64,000 bases of DNA from DASVHS01 sp038244815 (GTDB taxonomy: Bacteria; Acidobacteriota; Thermoanaerobaculia; Gp7-AA8), in contig JBBRTB010000019.1 of the NCBI GenBank assembly GCA_038244815.1, positions 1 through 64,000 of the forward strand. Reading direction: 5' to 3'. The translations under genes were made by a program, and so were the position numbers. Shown in pieces: positions 42,989 to 52,084 of this stretch. Numbering within the stretch: the first letter of the stretch is position 1; every line of letters starts with the position of its first letter. Under the pieces are notes generated by a model. That model saw nothing but the letters and a program-made list of their open reading frames with translations. It was not told where the DNA came from and made no database searches.

Positions 42989-43606
42989 AGCCTCTCAGTT
43001 CCCGCTCCGCCGGAATCGTTTCCCCCATCATCTTCGCCGAGGAGCAAAGCCAGCCGCTTGCGGGCATGATGTTTCCGAACCCGCAGGGTGCCAGGATCGA
43101 TTCCGAGCCTTCGGGCGATCTCCGCATTGTCTGCCCCTTCGCCGTAGAGCAGCTGAAGGAGCTCGCGGTTCCGGACCCAGTTGCTGCGTCGCGGCGCGCA
43201 CCTCTTCCCGACGTGCCCGATCGATCAGAATGGTAACAGGATCGTCCTCCGGCCCCGTCGTGGTGGCCTGATTCCGGCCGAACAGGAAAAGAGCAGCCCC
43301 TTCGCGTCGAGCAGATCTTGCTTCGTGAAGACAGATGTTGCGCGCGGTCTGAAAGACGAATGCTGGCAGCGCATCGAGATTTCTGATCCTCTGATCGGGC
43401 AGAGCTTCCAGCACCCGGCGAATCGTTTCCTGCGCCACATCCTCTGCCGCGTTGCGATCGCGAAGCCGTCGCACGGCGAACATCCGCAGCCGCATCCAGA
43501 AACGCTCGGTCAGATGCGCGGCCAGAGCTTCTGCGGAGCCCTTCGGCAGGGCGGAGGGAGAGAGGGTCCGATCCTCCTCGCCGGCAGGACTTCCTGCGGG
43601 CGCCAT
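42985..43606 (-). pseudogene. ECF-type sigma factor gene with an internal frameshift
   Basis: Region 2 is readable from the ATG 43606 (TERFWMRLRMFAVRRLRDRN then AEDVAQETIRRVLEALP and LPAFVFQTARNICLHEARSA). Near 43170 the reading frame breaks between LGPE and RELLQLLYGEG; in the other frame region 4 continues normally (GADNAEIARRLGIDPGTLRVR then KHHARKRLALLLG) and stops at 42985. The two halves therefore cannot be read as one protein. A sequencing error is possible, but the damaged neighbours favour decay. Confidence 0.8.
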
Positions 43607-43867
43607 GGGTGTCCGAGGTTTGGTGATTCCGCATTCTCACCCTGGAGCAGAAGCACAGCAAGTTGGGCTCCGCGTGGAGCTCCTGTAACGCCTGACGCGG
43701 AACGGGCACTCTAGGGTCTGAACGGCAATCCGTACGATCTCGAGTCGGCCTTGCCTGGAGTGGGCAGAGACATGAGAACTAGCACTAGCTGGCTTGCGAC
43801 TAACTCATCTCATCAACGCTCTGACTACGGCGAACGAAGCCTGTCGCCGGGAGAACGTCGTGAAAAC

Positions 43868-46800
43868 GTGATCACCAGCTGGCTCATACGCGTCGCCGTC
43901 CTTTCCTTCGCTTTCGTCGCCACCGTTCCGGCCACGCTCCACTCGCAGCCGCTCGCCGGCACGCAGATTGCGCCGGCCGGTTCGTGGGAAATCCGCCGCA
44001 CGATCACAAGTGGTGGGCAAGTTCTCTACGTCGCCGCCGACGTCGTCTATCTCTTCGATGGGACGACGATTCGCGCGGTGACCGAGACGCACGCCGCGAA
44101 TGAAACCGTCGCGCCGCACGTCCTCACCCTCGGTTCCGACTCCATCGCCGGGCAGGTGATCGGTGGCTGGCGGCGCGGCAACGGATACTCCAACATCAGC
44201 ATCAATGGCGCCGCAGCGTTGAAGGTCAACGTGAATCCCGAGTCCGTATCCATCGACAAGGGTTGCGCGTTCTTCGTTCTGCAGGATCCGACAGTCGGGC
44301 AGCAGGCCTATAAGGTCGATCCCGTGACCGGCGTGCGAACGCAGCTCAGCACCTCGATCACGGTCTCGCGCATCGCCGCGGATGGTTGCAAGGCGGTGTG
44401 GAGTTGGCAGCCGACGAATACGAGTCCGACAGGAATCCAGTACTGGGACGGCTCGGCGATGACGACGCTCGAGACGGACGCAACCCTCGCGCCCGACATC
44501 CAGCCGTTCCGCCGTGGACAGCTCGTCTATTCAAAAAAGGTGAATGGCATCCCTCAGGTCTTCGTCATTGACACGACCACCCTCCCACTGACGCCGGTGC
44601 AGTTGTCGCACGAAACCGTCGCGACCAAATTTTTGTTTGCGTCGACGGACGGCCGTCACGTGGCATGGTGGCGAAGCGACGGTGTGACCGAAGTAAATGC
44701 GCAATTGATCCTCAACGGCGATCTCGTCTTTCCCACTGGGCCGCTCGGTGGTCTTGCCGCCATCTTCGAGGCGCCGTTCCAGCTCGATCGCGGACAACTG
44801 CTCTGGAAGAGCACGGGTGGAGCTCACATTTACGATAACGGCAAGCAGACGTTCCTTATCGAATCGCCTCCGGGAATCACGTTCAACACGCCGTGGCTGA
44901 ACGACGGATACATCGCCATTCTTGGACACACGAATGTTGACCAGCCGGGAGACGTGGTCTCGCCTTACCGCATCACTGCCACCGCGCCCGACGACTCGAG
45001 TCAACCATCGCCGCCGCTGCTCGTCACGACCACTTCCGCAACCGGACAAGTGACCGTGCGTTGGGATTCGATCCTTGGCGCGACGTCCTACAACCTCTAT
45101 ATGGCGAACGGCATCGTCGGCGTGACGAAAGACAACTACGGCACCCTTCCGGGCGGCCGGATGATCGCGAACGTCACGAATCCGGTCACCGTGACGAGTC
45201 TTCCCACTGGCGTGTACTCGTTCGCCATTACCGCGCTTGCTGGCGCGACCGAGGGCCCGAGCTCACGCGTGGCAACGGCGTTTCCGGCGTGGCAGGCGGT
45301 GGGCGGGTTCACCGGAAATTTCCAATCGGTCGCAGCGAATCAGGCCAATGCTTCCTTCGTCTACGCCGGCTCGAACGGCTCGGTCTACAAGTCGGCGGAC
45401 GGCGGCATCACCTGGACGCAGGTGCTGTCGGCCGCGACGACCGCGGCGAACACCGTTGCGGCGCTGGCGGTGAACGGCACGACCGTCTTTGCCAACATGA
45501 TGACGGGCGCCGATGTCTGGAAAGGCGTGAGCAACGGTACGACCTGGACGCGCGTGCTGGATGCCACCGGATTCGGGGAGCAGGCGGGCGCGCTGGCCAT
45601 CGATCCGGTCACTCCCGCGACGATGTACGCGGCCGACTTCATCCTTCCCGGCAAGACGAGCGCGCAATCGATGGTCATCAAGTCGCTGGACGGCGGCACG
45701 ACGTGGGCGCACACGGCGCAAGGCCCTCCCGGCGACGAGATTCACGGCTACGCGCTGGCGATCGATCCCGTCAATCCGGCGACCATCTACGCGTCAGGAA
45801 CGGGTACGCCGAACATCGTCAAGAGCATCGACGGGGGCGCGAGCTGGACGAACATTCCCATTGCCGGGGCAGGGCCGGTGTACTCGCTGGCCATCGATCC
45901 GACGAACACGAACATCATCTATGCCACGTCGCGGGACTATGGTGTGTTCAAGAGCGTCAATGGCGGAACGACCTGGACGGCGTACAACGCCGGCTTGACG
46001 GGTGTTGCTGATGGAGTCACGGTCGTCAGCGGCGCCGGGTTCAATTCGATTCTCGTCGATCCGCAAAATCCGAACATTCTTCACCTCGGCGCCGGCAACG
46101 GCTACTGGTACTCGCTCGACGCCGGGATGCGCTGGACTGCCGCGAACGATGGCTTCGGCGTCTCTGCTCCGTACATCTACGCCTTGGCGATGACACCGGC
46201 TCGGCGACTCATCGCTGCTACGAACAACGGCCTCTTCCTTCTTTCCCTCGGCGCTCCCACGGTCATGAGCGTCACGCCGAATACCGGGGCGCCCGCGGGC
46301 GGAACGGCCATCACGATTGCCGGTACGGGATTTCAGCCCGGTGCCACCGTCGCACTCGACGGCGTCGCAGCGACGAACGTGGTTGTCGTGAGTACGACAT
46401 CGATCACCGCCACGACTCCGGCGCACGCCGCCGGCGCTGTGTCAGTCGCCGTCACGAACAACGACACGGCGAGCGGTGTGCTTGCGAACGGATTCACATA
46501 TTTGTCGACGCCACCGGCGGCGCCGTCAGGCGTCATCGCCGCGGCGCAGACGGCGACATCCGTGCTCGTCACCTGGAACACGACCGCTACCGCGACGTCG
46601 TATCAGGTTTTCAGGCAGGCTCCCAGCGTCGCCTTTGCGCCGATCGGCAGTCCGACCGCATCGACGTCTTTCACCGACTCGACAGCCACCGCCGACACTT
46701 CGTATCTGTACCGCGTACGAGCCATCAACGCCGCCGGCTCGTCGGGCGACAGCAGCTCCGACATCGCCACGACCGTGATCTTCGTCGACGACCCGCTGAC

Positions 46801-47068
46801 GGCGGGCACCGTGGTGAAGGCAGTGCACCTGGCGCAGGCGCGGACCGCGGTGAACGCGGTGCGCCAGCTCGCCGGCCTTACCGCCGCTACATTCACGGAC
46901 ACCGCCTCCGCTGGTGTCATGGTAAAAGCCGTGCACATCACCGAAATGCGCACCGCGCTCGACGCCGCGCTCGGACCGTTAGGCCGGGGGTCAGGCGGCT
47001 ACACCGATGCGACACCGGTCGTGATCAAGGCCGCGCACTTCCAGGACATCCGCAACCGCGTGCATTAG
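43868..47068 (+). CDS. large secreted multi-domain protein (BNR repeats, TIG, FN3, C-terminal VKAVH repeats)
   Basis: 1066 residues from GTG 43868. Signal peptide (ITSWLIRVAVLSFAFVATVPATLHS), TolB-like beta region (about 60-410), FN3-like (about 420-500), six BNR/sortilin-type repeats with DGGxTW-type boxes (for example SADGGITWTQV, SLDGGTTWAHT, SIDGGASWTNI), an IPT/TIG domain (PTVMSVTPNTGAPAGGTAIT), a second FN3, and three copies of a VKAVH-type motif at the end. Likely extracellular. An ATG at 43772 would add 32 residues before the signal peptide; I prefer 43868. Confidence 0.8.
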   Translation: MITSWLIRVAVLSFAFVATVPATLHSQPLAGTQIAPAGSWEIRRTITSGGQVLYVAADVVYLFDGTTIRAVTETHAANETVAPHVLTLGSDSIAGQVIGGWRRGNGYSNISINGAAALKVNVNPESVSIDKGCAFFVLQDPTVGQQAYKVDPVTGVRTQLSTSITVSRIAADGCKAVWSWQPTNTSPTGIQYWDGSAMTTLETDATLAPDIQPFRRGQLVYSKKVNGIPQVFVIDTTTLPLTPVQLSHETVATKFLFASTDGRHVAWWRSDGVTEVNAQLILNGDLVFPTGPLGGLAAIFEAPFQLDRGQLLWKSTGGAHIYDNGKQTFLIESPPGITFNTPWLNDGYIAILGHTNVDQPGDVVSPYRITATAPDDSSQPSPPLLVTTTSATGQVTVRWDSILGATSYNLYMANGIVGVTKDNYGTLPGGRMIANVTNPVTVTSLPTGVYSFAITALAGATEGPSSRVATAFPAWQAVGGFTGNFQSVAANQANASFVYAGSNGSVYKSADGGITWTQVLSAATTAANTVAALAVNGTTVFANMMTGADVWKGVSNGTTWTRVLDATGFGEQAGALAIDPVTPATMYAADFILPGKTSAQSMVIKSLDGGTTWAHTAQGPPGDEIHGYALAIDPVNPATIYASGTGTPNIVKSIDGGASWTNIPIAGAGPVYSLAIDPTNTNIIYATSRDYGVFKSVNGGTTWTAYNAGLTGVADGVTVVSGAGFNSILVDPQNPNILHLGAGNGYWYSLDAGMRWTAANDGFGVSAPYIYALAMTPARRLIAATNNGLFLLSLGAPTVMSVTPNTGAPAGGTAITIAGTGFQPGATVALDGVAATNVVVVSTTSITATTPAHAAGAVSVAVTNNDTASGVLANGFTYLSTPPAAPSGVIAAAQTATSVLVTWNTTATATSYQVFRQAPSVAFAPIGSPTASTSFTDSTATADTSYLYRVRAINAAGSSGDSSSDIATTVIFVDDPLTAGTVVKAVHLAQARTAVNAVRQLAGLTAATFTDTASAGVMVKAVHITEMRTALDAALGPLGRGSGGYTDATPVVIKAAHFQDIRNRVH

Positions 47069-47470
47069 CCAGAACGGCGCAGCACGTCTTCGACAAAGAG
47101 ATCGCTGCTCTCATGGCTGAATCCTCTCGACCTTCGAAGTTGCGTAGCGGGTCTCGGGCACGCGCCAATGCAGCCAGGCAGCGGCGTCACATGTTCGAGG
47201 GCCGCGGTGAAAGCGCATGACTCCCTGTTACTGGATGTTGTCATGGTACACGGCGGGCTGAAATGCACAGTGATGCCAGACATACCGTCGCGTGACTGCG
47301 CCGAGGCACGCGTCCTGCGCTCGCGTCGCTATTGGCACGTCACTTAGGCGCGGATCACCCGCGCGGCTACAACCACGATTGGGTCGACCGGCTTGTTGGT
47401 GAGGCGGATCCGGGCTACGACGCCACTCCCGCTCATCTCCCAGGCGGTTTGCCGCCGAACGGATCCTTCA
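47069..47470. other. intergenic region with no intact gene
   Basis: About 400 bases between convergent genes. In its last part the minus strand encodes GRFSRVFDLMKDPFGGKPPG followed by a stop (about 47424-47510 region), which looks like the 3' end of a protein in a frame different from the WD40 gene. I see no promoter or RNA gene. Confidence 0.45.
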
Positions 47471-48427
47471 TCAGATCGAACACGCGGCTGAAACGCCCCG
47501 CCACCCAGATTCCTCGCCGTCTTCGCGGCTCGGAATGACCACGCGCACACTCCACAGCTGGACGGTTTTGTCCTCACTGCTGCTGGCCAGCCATTTGCCG
47601 TCCGGACTGAACGCCACGGACCAGACGTCATCGGTGTGACTGGCCAGCGCGATCTCGAGCGAGCCATTGCTCACGCGCCACAGTCGCACGGTGATCCCGC
47701 GATCGCTGCCGGGATGGTTTCGGATGCGAAAGATGCGGATGGTGGAGTCATCACCACCGGTGGCGAGCAGCTCGCTGTTGGGGCTGAAGGCCATCCCGAC
47801 GATGGCCTCCCTGGGTCCTTTGATCGTTCGCAGGAGCCTTCCGTCGGCAGCGCGCCAGAACCTGATGGTCTTGTCGAATCCGGCACTGGCGATCAATTGT
47901 CCATTCGGACTGAAGGCCACGCGCCAGAGGTTGCGCGTATGGCCGCGCAGCGCCGCCAGCAGCGCGCCGTCAGCGACACGCCAAATCCTGATGACCGCGT
48001 CTTCTCCCGTGCTGGCCAGCCGCTGTCCGTCGGGACTGAACGACACCGACCATACGGTACCCGAGTGGCCCTTCAACTCGCGCACGAGCGCTCCATCGCG
48101 CAGCCGCCAGAGGCGGACTGTGGCGTCGTAGCCGCCGCTGGCCAGCCATAACTCGTCGGCGCTGACGGAAACCGACGTCGCGCCGCCCGGATGCAGGAGC
48201 GTGCGTACGAGCCGATGGTCTGAGACGCGCCAGAGCTTGATCGTGTCGTCGGCATTGCTCGTCACGAGGATCCGGCTGTCCGGAGTGAACGTGACCTCGC
48301 GTCCGACGTTCGCGAAGCCGGCGAATCGGTACTGCAGATGTGCGCTCAACCTCGCCGGCTGCGAACCGAGAGAGGTGGAGAGAGCGAGAGCGGCGATGGC
48401 CATCGAGGCCTTTCTCCAATCTCTCAT
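47471..48427 (-). CDS. exported WD40-repeat protein
   Basis: 318 residues. N-terminal signal-like segment (KASMAIAALALSTSLGSQPA), then WD40 blades of about 42 residues each (for example GHSGTVWSVSFSPDGQRLAS and GHTRNLWRVAFSPNGQLIAS). Five complete blades are followed by a half blade (RIRNHPGSDRGITVRLWRVS) lacking its first strands, then another full blade. The last 17 residues (VIPSREDGEESGWRGVS...) come from the dispersed repeat. A six-to-seven-bladed propeller is possible only if the deletion is tolerated. Follows the CPBP gene by 9 bases. Confidence 0.8.
   Translation of the reverse strand: MRDWRKASMAIAALALSTSLGSQPARLSAHLQYRFAGFANVGREVTFTPDSRILVTSNADDTIKLWRVSDHRLVRTLLHPGGATSVSVSADELWLASGGYDATVRLWRLRDGALVRELKGHSGTVWSVSFSPDGQRLASTGEDAVIRIWRVADGALLAALRGHTRNLWRVAFSPNGQLIASAGFDKTIRFWRAADGRLLRTIKGPREAIVGMAFSPNSELLATGGDDSTIRIFRIRNHPGSDRGITVRLWRVSNGSLEIALASHTDDVWSVAFSPDGKWLASSSEDKTVQLWSVRVVIPSREDGEESGWRGVSAACSI
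47501..47539. repeat. half copy of the GTCATTCCGAGC element at the WD40 gene end
   Basis: CCACCCAGATTCCTCGCCGT then CTTCGCGGCTCGGAATGACC: the right half of the element. Read on the minus strand it encodes VIPSREDGEESGWR in frame with the WD40 gene. Confidence 0.9.
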
Positions 48428-48436
48428 TTCCGGTCT

Positions 48437-49159
48437 CTATCTGAAAACCAGATGTCCCACGCGTGATTCGAGATCGAAGTAGATGATCGCGTACGCGGTC
48501 AGATCGAACGACGCGTGGGCGATCATCAGCACGAAGAGGCGCCCGGTGACCGCGAAGATCGATCCGAACACCAGGCCCGTGATCGTGGCCTGTTCCACTC
48601 CGGGCAATCCCTGCACCGTGTAGTGCTCGAGCCCGAACCAGACGGACGTCAGCAGCACGATGGAGGTCTTGGCCGGGATTCCCGATCCGAAAAACTTTTC
48701 CATCCGTTCGAACAGGAAGCCGTGGAATGCCGTCTCTTCGGCGAACCCGGCCACGAGCATCGCCCAGATCGCGGCGGGGATCAGCGCGCGGTTGCCCGCC
48801 AGGAAGTGATAGGCGTGATTGACCACGGGGGCGCCCAGCAGCGGCATCACCATCGTCTTCATCAGCAACTTGAAGGCGACGCCGCAGATGATCCCGCTGG
48901 CAATGGTGATCGTCCAGTTTCGCGGCCGCACGTAGCCGATGGCGCTCCACGGCGTATGCGATCGCCACCTCCAGAGCAGGATCAAAGCGGCGCCCACCGG
49001 CAGAACCACCATGTCCCCGGCGAAAACGTTGCCGGTGAGGAAGATGCTGAGCATGGCCAGGATGCCCACCGGACCGAATCCCCGCAACGCGGAGGCGAAT
49101 CGATCGTCGTCCGGCATCGCCATGACCGTGGAGGGCGAACCAGGTGTGCTGCTGGTCAT
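48437..49159 (-). CDS. CPBP-family intramembrane metalloprotease
   Basis: 240 residues with about seven hydrophobic helices. Motifs of the CAAX/CPBP (ABI) family: EETAFHGF (motif 1, with His where Arg is usual), FGLEHY (motif 2) and AHASFD (motif 3, usually HxxxN, here HASFD). The zinc-site residues are thus kept, with two variant positions. Function in bacteria is often bacteriocin-related or unknown. It starts 6 nt after a TAGTAT box. Possibly an operon with the WD40 gene downstream. Confidence 0.85.
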   Translation of the reverse strand: MTSSTPGSPSTVMAMPDDDRFASALRGFGPVGILAMLSIFLTGNVFAGDMVVLPVGAALILLWRWRSHTPWSAIGYVRPRNWTITIASGIICGVAFKLLMKTMVMPLLGAPVVNHAYHFLAGNRALIPAAIWAMLVAGFAEETAFHGFLFERMEKFFGSGIPAKTSIVLLTSVWFGLEHYTVQGLPGVEQATITGLVFGSIFAVTGRLFVLMIAHASFDLTAYAIIYFDLESRVGHLVFR

Positions 49160-49165
49160 GCCTGA

Positions 49166-49171
49166 ATACTA
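49166..49171 (-). promoter_or_regulatory. leaderless -10 box (TAGTAT) of the CPBP gene
   Basis: TAGTAT ends 6 nt before the ATG 49159, with no SD in between. Confidence 0.5.
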
Positions 49172-49198
49172 GAGATACGGTTGCGGACCGGGCCGGTT

Positions 49199-51502
49199 TC
49201 AACCAGCCGGCAACTCCACGACAAACGAGGAGCCTTTGCCGAGGCCTTCGCTCGACGCGCTCACGGTACCGCCATGCAGTTCGACCATGTGCCGCACGAT
49301 GGCCAGGCCGAGGCCGAGACCGCCGTGGTTGCGCACGAAGCCGCTTTCGGCCTGCCGGAAGCGATCGAACACGAACGGCAGAAACACCGGATCGATTCCT
49401 GCTCCGTCGTCGCGCACGACGATCCGCGCCAGCGAGTCGTCGCGTTCGACGACAACGTCGATGCGTCCCTCGCGTTTGCCGAACTTCGTCGCGTTCGCCA
49501 GCAGATTCCAGATGACCTGCTGCAGACGGTTGCTGTCGGCGTGGATGACACCGCTCCATCGCGACGAGTCGACGTTGAGCTGGATCGACTTCGCGCTCAT
49601 GGCCGGGGAGAGAGCGAGGGACGCCGCATCGACGACAGCCCGGAGGTCGACCGGACCGGGCTCCAGCCGGAATTTTCCGAGGACGATGCCGGAGACGTCG
49701 AGGATGTCTTCGATGAGTCTGGCCTGTGCCAGCGTGGCGTTCTCGATGGCCTGCAGCGCGGTCTGTTTCATGTCACCCTCGACCTGATCGAGGGTGAGCA
49801 GACGTACCCAGCCGAGCGTCGCGGTCATGGGCGTACGCAACTCGTGAGAGATCGTGGCCAGGAACTCGTCCTTGGCCGTGCTGGCCTGGAGGGCGGTCCG
49901 GTAGAGCTGGGCGTTGTCGATGGCGATGGCTACGCGCCGCGCCAGCAGCGACGCCAGCTCGACGTCGTTCTGCCCATAACGCGACGGCGTCGCGGACACC
50001 AGTGAGATCGATCCCATCAGCCGGTCGCGCCCTTCGATCGGTACGACCAGAAGCGATGCCCCGCCGAGCTCGGAAACGAGCTTCCGGTGCGCGTCGTCCA
50101 CGATGGTCGTGCCGGCGTCCTGGGCGGTCATGTCCACGATGAACGGCTGTGATCTGTGAGCCGTCTCGGCGGCCTGCCGCGGCACGTTCTCGGGGAACGG
50201 CATCGTCAGGAGTTGCTGTGCGCGTTCGTTCCTGGCCGGGTCGGCGTGTACCACGGCGACGCGTCGCGCCTGGCCGTCTTCGCCGATGAGCGCGATCACG
50301 CACCAGTCGGCGAGCGCGGGGACGGCGAGCTGGGCGGTGGCCCGCAGCGTGGCCTCGTAATCGAGCGACGCCGCCAGGACCTCGCTGGCCCGGGCAGCGA
50401 ACCGCACCGAATCCTCGGCGCGCTTCCGTGACGTGATGTCGAGGGTGACACCGCGCATGCCCAGCGGTACGCCGTGTTCGTCATGGATGACCGTGGAGTG
50501 CGCTTCGCACCAGACCGCACGCCCGTCTTTTGTCAGCCATCGGAACGTGTTGGTCCTCGGGCCGCCCGCGGCGAAGTGATCGTGAGCGTGTGCCGCCGCC
50601 GCCTCGCGGTCCTCCGGATGAACGATGTTGAGCCAGAAGTTCGGCGTGGCCAGCCACTCCTCGACGGTGTAGCCGAGCATCCGCTCGACGTGATCGCTGA
50701 CGAAGTCGATCCGTTGCGACGCCTGGTCGGGCTGGCCCCAGGCTTCCCATACCACGCCGGGTACGTTCGACACGATGCCGAGCAGCCGCTCGCGCTGACT
50801 GGCGATCTCGCGCGTCAGACGCTGCCGTTCGTTGTCGGCGACGCGCAGATCGTCGATGTCGAAAGCCACGCCGATGTAGCCGGCGAATTCTCCGTGCGAG
50901 TCGAATCGTGGCACACCGCGGCTGAGCACCCAGCGGTAGACACCGTCATGACGGAGCTGCCGGTATTCGATCTCCACGGGCTTCCTGGCGCTGAATGCTC
51001 TCTCAAAGTCCGGCATGCAGCGCCGTACGTCATCGGGATGCATCTCGTCCAGCCATCCGAAGCCCAGCTCTTCTTCGCGCCCGCGGCCGCTGAACTCGAG
51101 CCAGCGGTCGTTGACGTAGGTGCAGCTCTTGCCGGCATCGGTGATCCAGACGATGGCCGGAGCCACGTTGGCGATGGTCACGAGATGAGCGATCTCGGCG
51201 CGCTTCCGCGCCTCTTCCGACCGTCGCGTCGAACTGACGAACCAGGCGATGCCGACGCCGGTCACCGCGAACGCCACCGACTGTGCGGGCCGCGGCTGCA
51301 TGTAGACCATCGACGCGCCGATGAAGATGAACGTCGTGACGATGGCCGGGACGAAACCGCAGATCAGCGCCGATACGAAGACCGTCACGAAGAAAAAGAA
51401 AAACGGGACGCCCTCGAAGACCGGCCGGAACGCGAGCTGGACGAGGATCGCCGCGATCGGCATGGCGATCGCGACGGCGTATCTGCCGACCGGGGATTTC
51501 AT
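49199..51502 (-). CDS. membrane histidine kinase with two PAS domains and one GAF domain
   Basis: 767 residues from ATG 51502. N-terminal four-helix sensor of the DUF4118 type (about 8-90), PAS (about 105-230), second PAS (about 255-370), GAF (about 380-535), HisKA with the phospho-acceptor His in ATISHELRTPMTATL, and HATPase with NLLANATKFG, DDGAGI and GLGLAIV. The catalytic parts are intact. A TTG eleven codons upstream would add residues but lies upstream of the TACACT promoter box, so 51502 is the better start. No response-regulator gene adjoins it. Confidence 0.9.
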   Translation of the reverse strand: MKSPVGRYAVAIAMPIAAILVQLAFRPVFEGVPFFFFFVTVFVSALICGFVPAIVTTFIFIGASMVYMQPRPAQSVAFAVTGVGIAWFVSSTRRSEEARKRAEIAHLVTIANVAPAIVWITDAGKSCTYVNDRWLEFSGRGREEELGFGWLDEMHPDDVRRCMPDFERAFSARKPVEIEYRQLRHDGVYRWVLSRGVPRFDSHGEFAGYIGVAFDIDDLRVADNERQRLTREIASQRERLLGIVSNVPGVVWEAWGQPDQASQRIDFVSDHVERMLGYTVEEWLATPNFWLNIVHPEDREAAAAHAHDHFAAGGPRTNTFRWLTKDGRAVWCEAHSTVIHDEHGVPLGMRGVTLDITSRKRAEDSVRFAARASEVLAASLDYEATLRATAQLAVPALADWCVIALIGEDGQARRVAVVHADPARNERAQQLLTMPFPENVPRQAAETAHRSQPFIVDMTAQDAGTTIVDDAHRKLVSELGGASLLVVPIEGRDRLMGSISLVSATPSRYGQNDVELASLLARRVAIAIDNAQLYRTALQASTAKDEFLATISHELRTPMTATLGWVRLLTLDQVEGDMKQTALQAIENATLAQARLIEDILDVSGIVLGKFRLEPGPVDLRAVVDAASLALSPAMSAKSIQLNVDSSRWSGVIHADSNRLQQVIWNLLANATKFGKREGRIDVVVERDDSLARIVVRDDGAGIDPVFLPFVFDRFRQAESGFVRNHGGLGLGLAIVRHMVELHGGTVSASSEGLGKGSSFVVELPAG

Positions 51503-51516
51503 GAACGGCGTGGGGA

Positions 51517-51522
51517 AGTGTA
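51517..51522 (-). promoter_or_regulatory. candidate -10 box (TACACT) before the histidine kinase
   Basis: TACACT ends 14 nt before the ATG 51502. It supports 51502 and argues against the TTG at 51535. Confidence 0.4.
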
Positions 51523-51581
51523 GCAGCGGAAACAACTCCCGGGCCCCTTCGTTTCAACTGCTGAAAAACCAGCAGAGAGCA

Positions 51582-51628
51582 TTCACAACTCACCGCTGTC
51601 GTGCTATCATGCAACCACGAGGTTGCAT
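51582..51628 (+). promoter_or_regulatory. promoter plus palindromic operator candidate of the SRPBCC-ArsR operon
   Basis: -35 TTCACA (51582-51587), 17-bp spacer, -10 TATCAT (51605-51610). A perfect inverted repeat ATGCAACC-ACGA-GGTTGCAT (51609-51628) begins in the -10 box and ends one base before the start codon, overlapping the SD region. A dimeric ArsR repressor encoded in the operon is the obvious candidate ligand. Confidence 0.7.
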
Positions 51629-52084
51629 ATGACGGATCGTATCGAAAAACAAATTCTCCTCCGCGCTCCTCGGGCACGAGTGTGGCGCGCCCTTTCCGAC
51701 CAGGTCGAGTTCGGGGCCTGGTTCGGCGTCAGGTTCCCGCCGGGAACGTTCAAGCCCGGTCAGAAGGTGAGCGGCAACATCACCCATCCGGGATACGAGC
51801 ACCTGACGATGGACATCGAGCTCCTGGATGTTCGTCCGGAGCACATGCTCTCGTATCGCTGGCATCCCTACGCGATCGACCCGAACGTCGACTACTCCTC
51901 CGAGCCGAAGACGCTCGTCACTTTCACGCTCGAGGAAGCGCCGGAGGGAACGTTGCTCCGGATCGTCGAGACGGGCTTCGACCAGATTCCGCTGCACCGG
52001 CGTGCGGAGGCAATCCGCATGAACGATCAGGGCTGGAGCGAGCAGACGAAGAACATCGAGCGCCATGTCACCGCGTCCCGCTAA
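51629..52084 (+). CDS. SRPBCC/AHSA1-type domain protein
   Basis: 151 residues of the START-like SRPBCC superfamily (AHSA1/Aha1 branch). TDRIEKQILLRAPRARVWRALSDQ marks the N-terminal strands, and VTFTLEEAPEGTLLRIVETGFDQIPLHRR the curved sheet and C-terminal helix. Such proteins bind hydrophobic ligands and are commonly paired with ArsR regulators, as here. The ligand is unknown. The ATG at 51629 follows a GAGG; a TTG two codons upstream is possible. It overlaps the ArsR gene by 20 bases. Confidence 0.88.
   Translation: MTDRIEKQILLRAPRARVWRALSDQVEFGAWFGVRFPPGTFKPGQKVSGNITHPGYEHLTMDIELLDVRPEHMLSYRWHPYAIDPNVDYSSEPKTLVTFTLEEAPEGTLLRIVETGFDQIPLHRRAEAIRMNDQGWSEQTKNIERHVTASR

Noticed and set aside
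47065..47283. 72-residue minus-strand ORF overlapping the large secreted protein's end
   Set aside because: No SD, no promoter, no recognisable composition; lies in a gap between convergent genes.
51503..51535. TTG 51535 as the start of the histidine kinase
   Set aside because: The TACACT box lies downstream of it, so the mRNA would not contain this codon.
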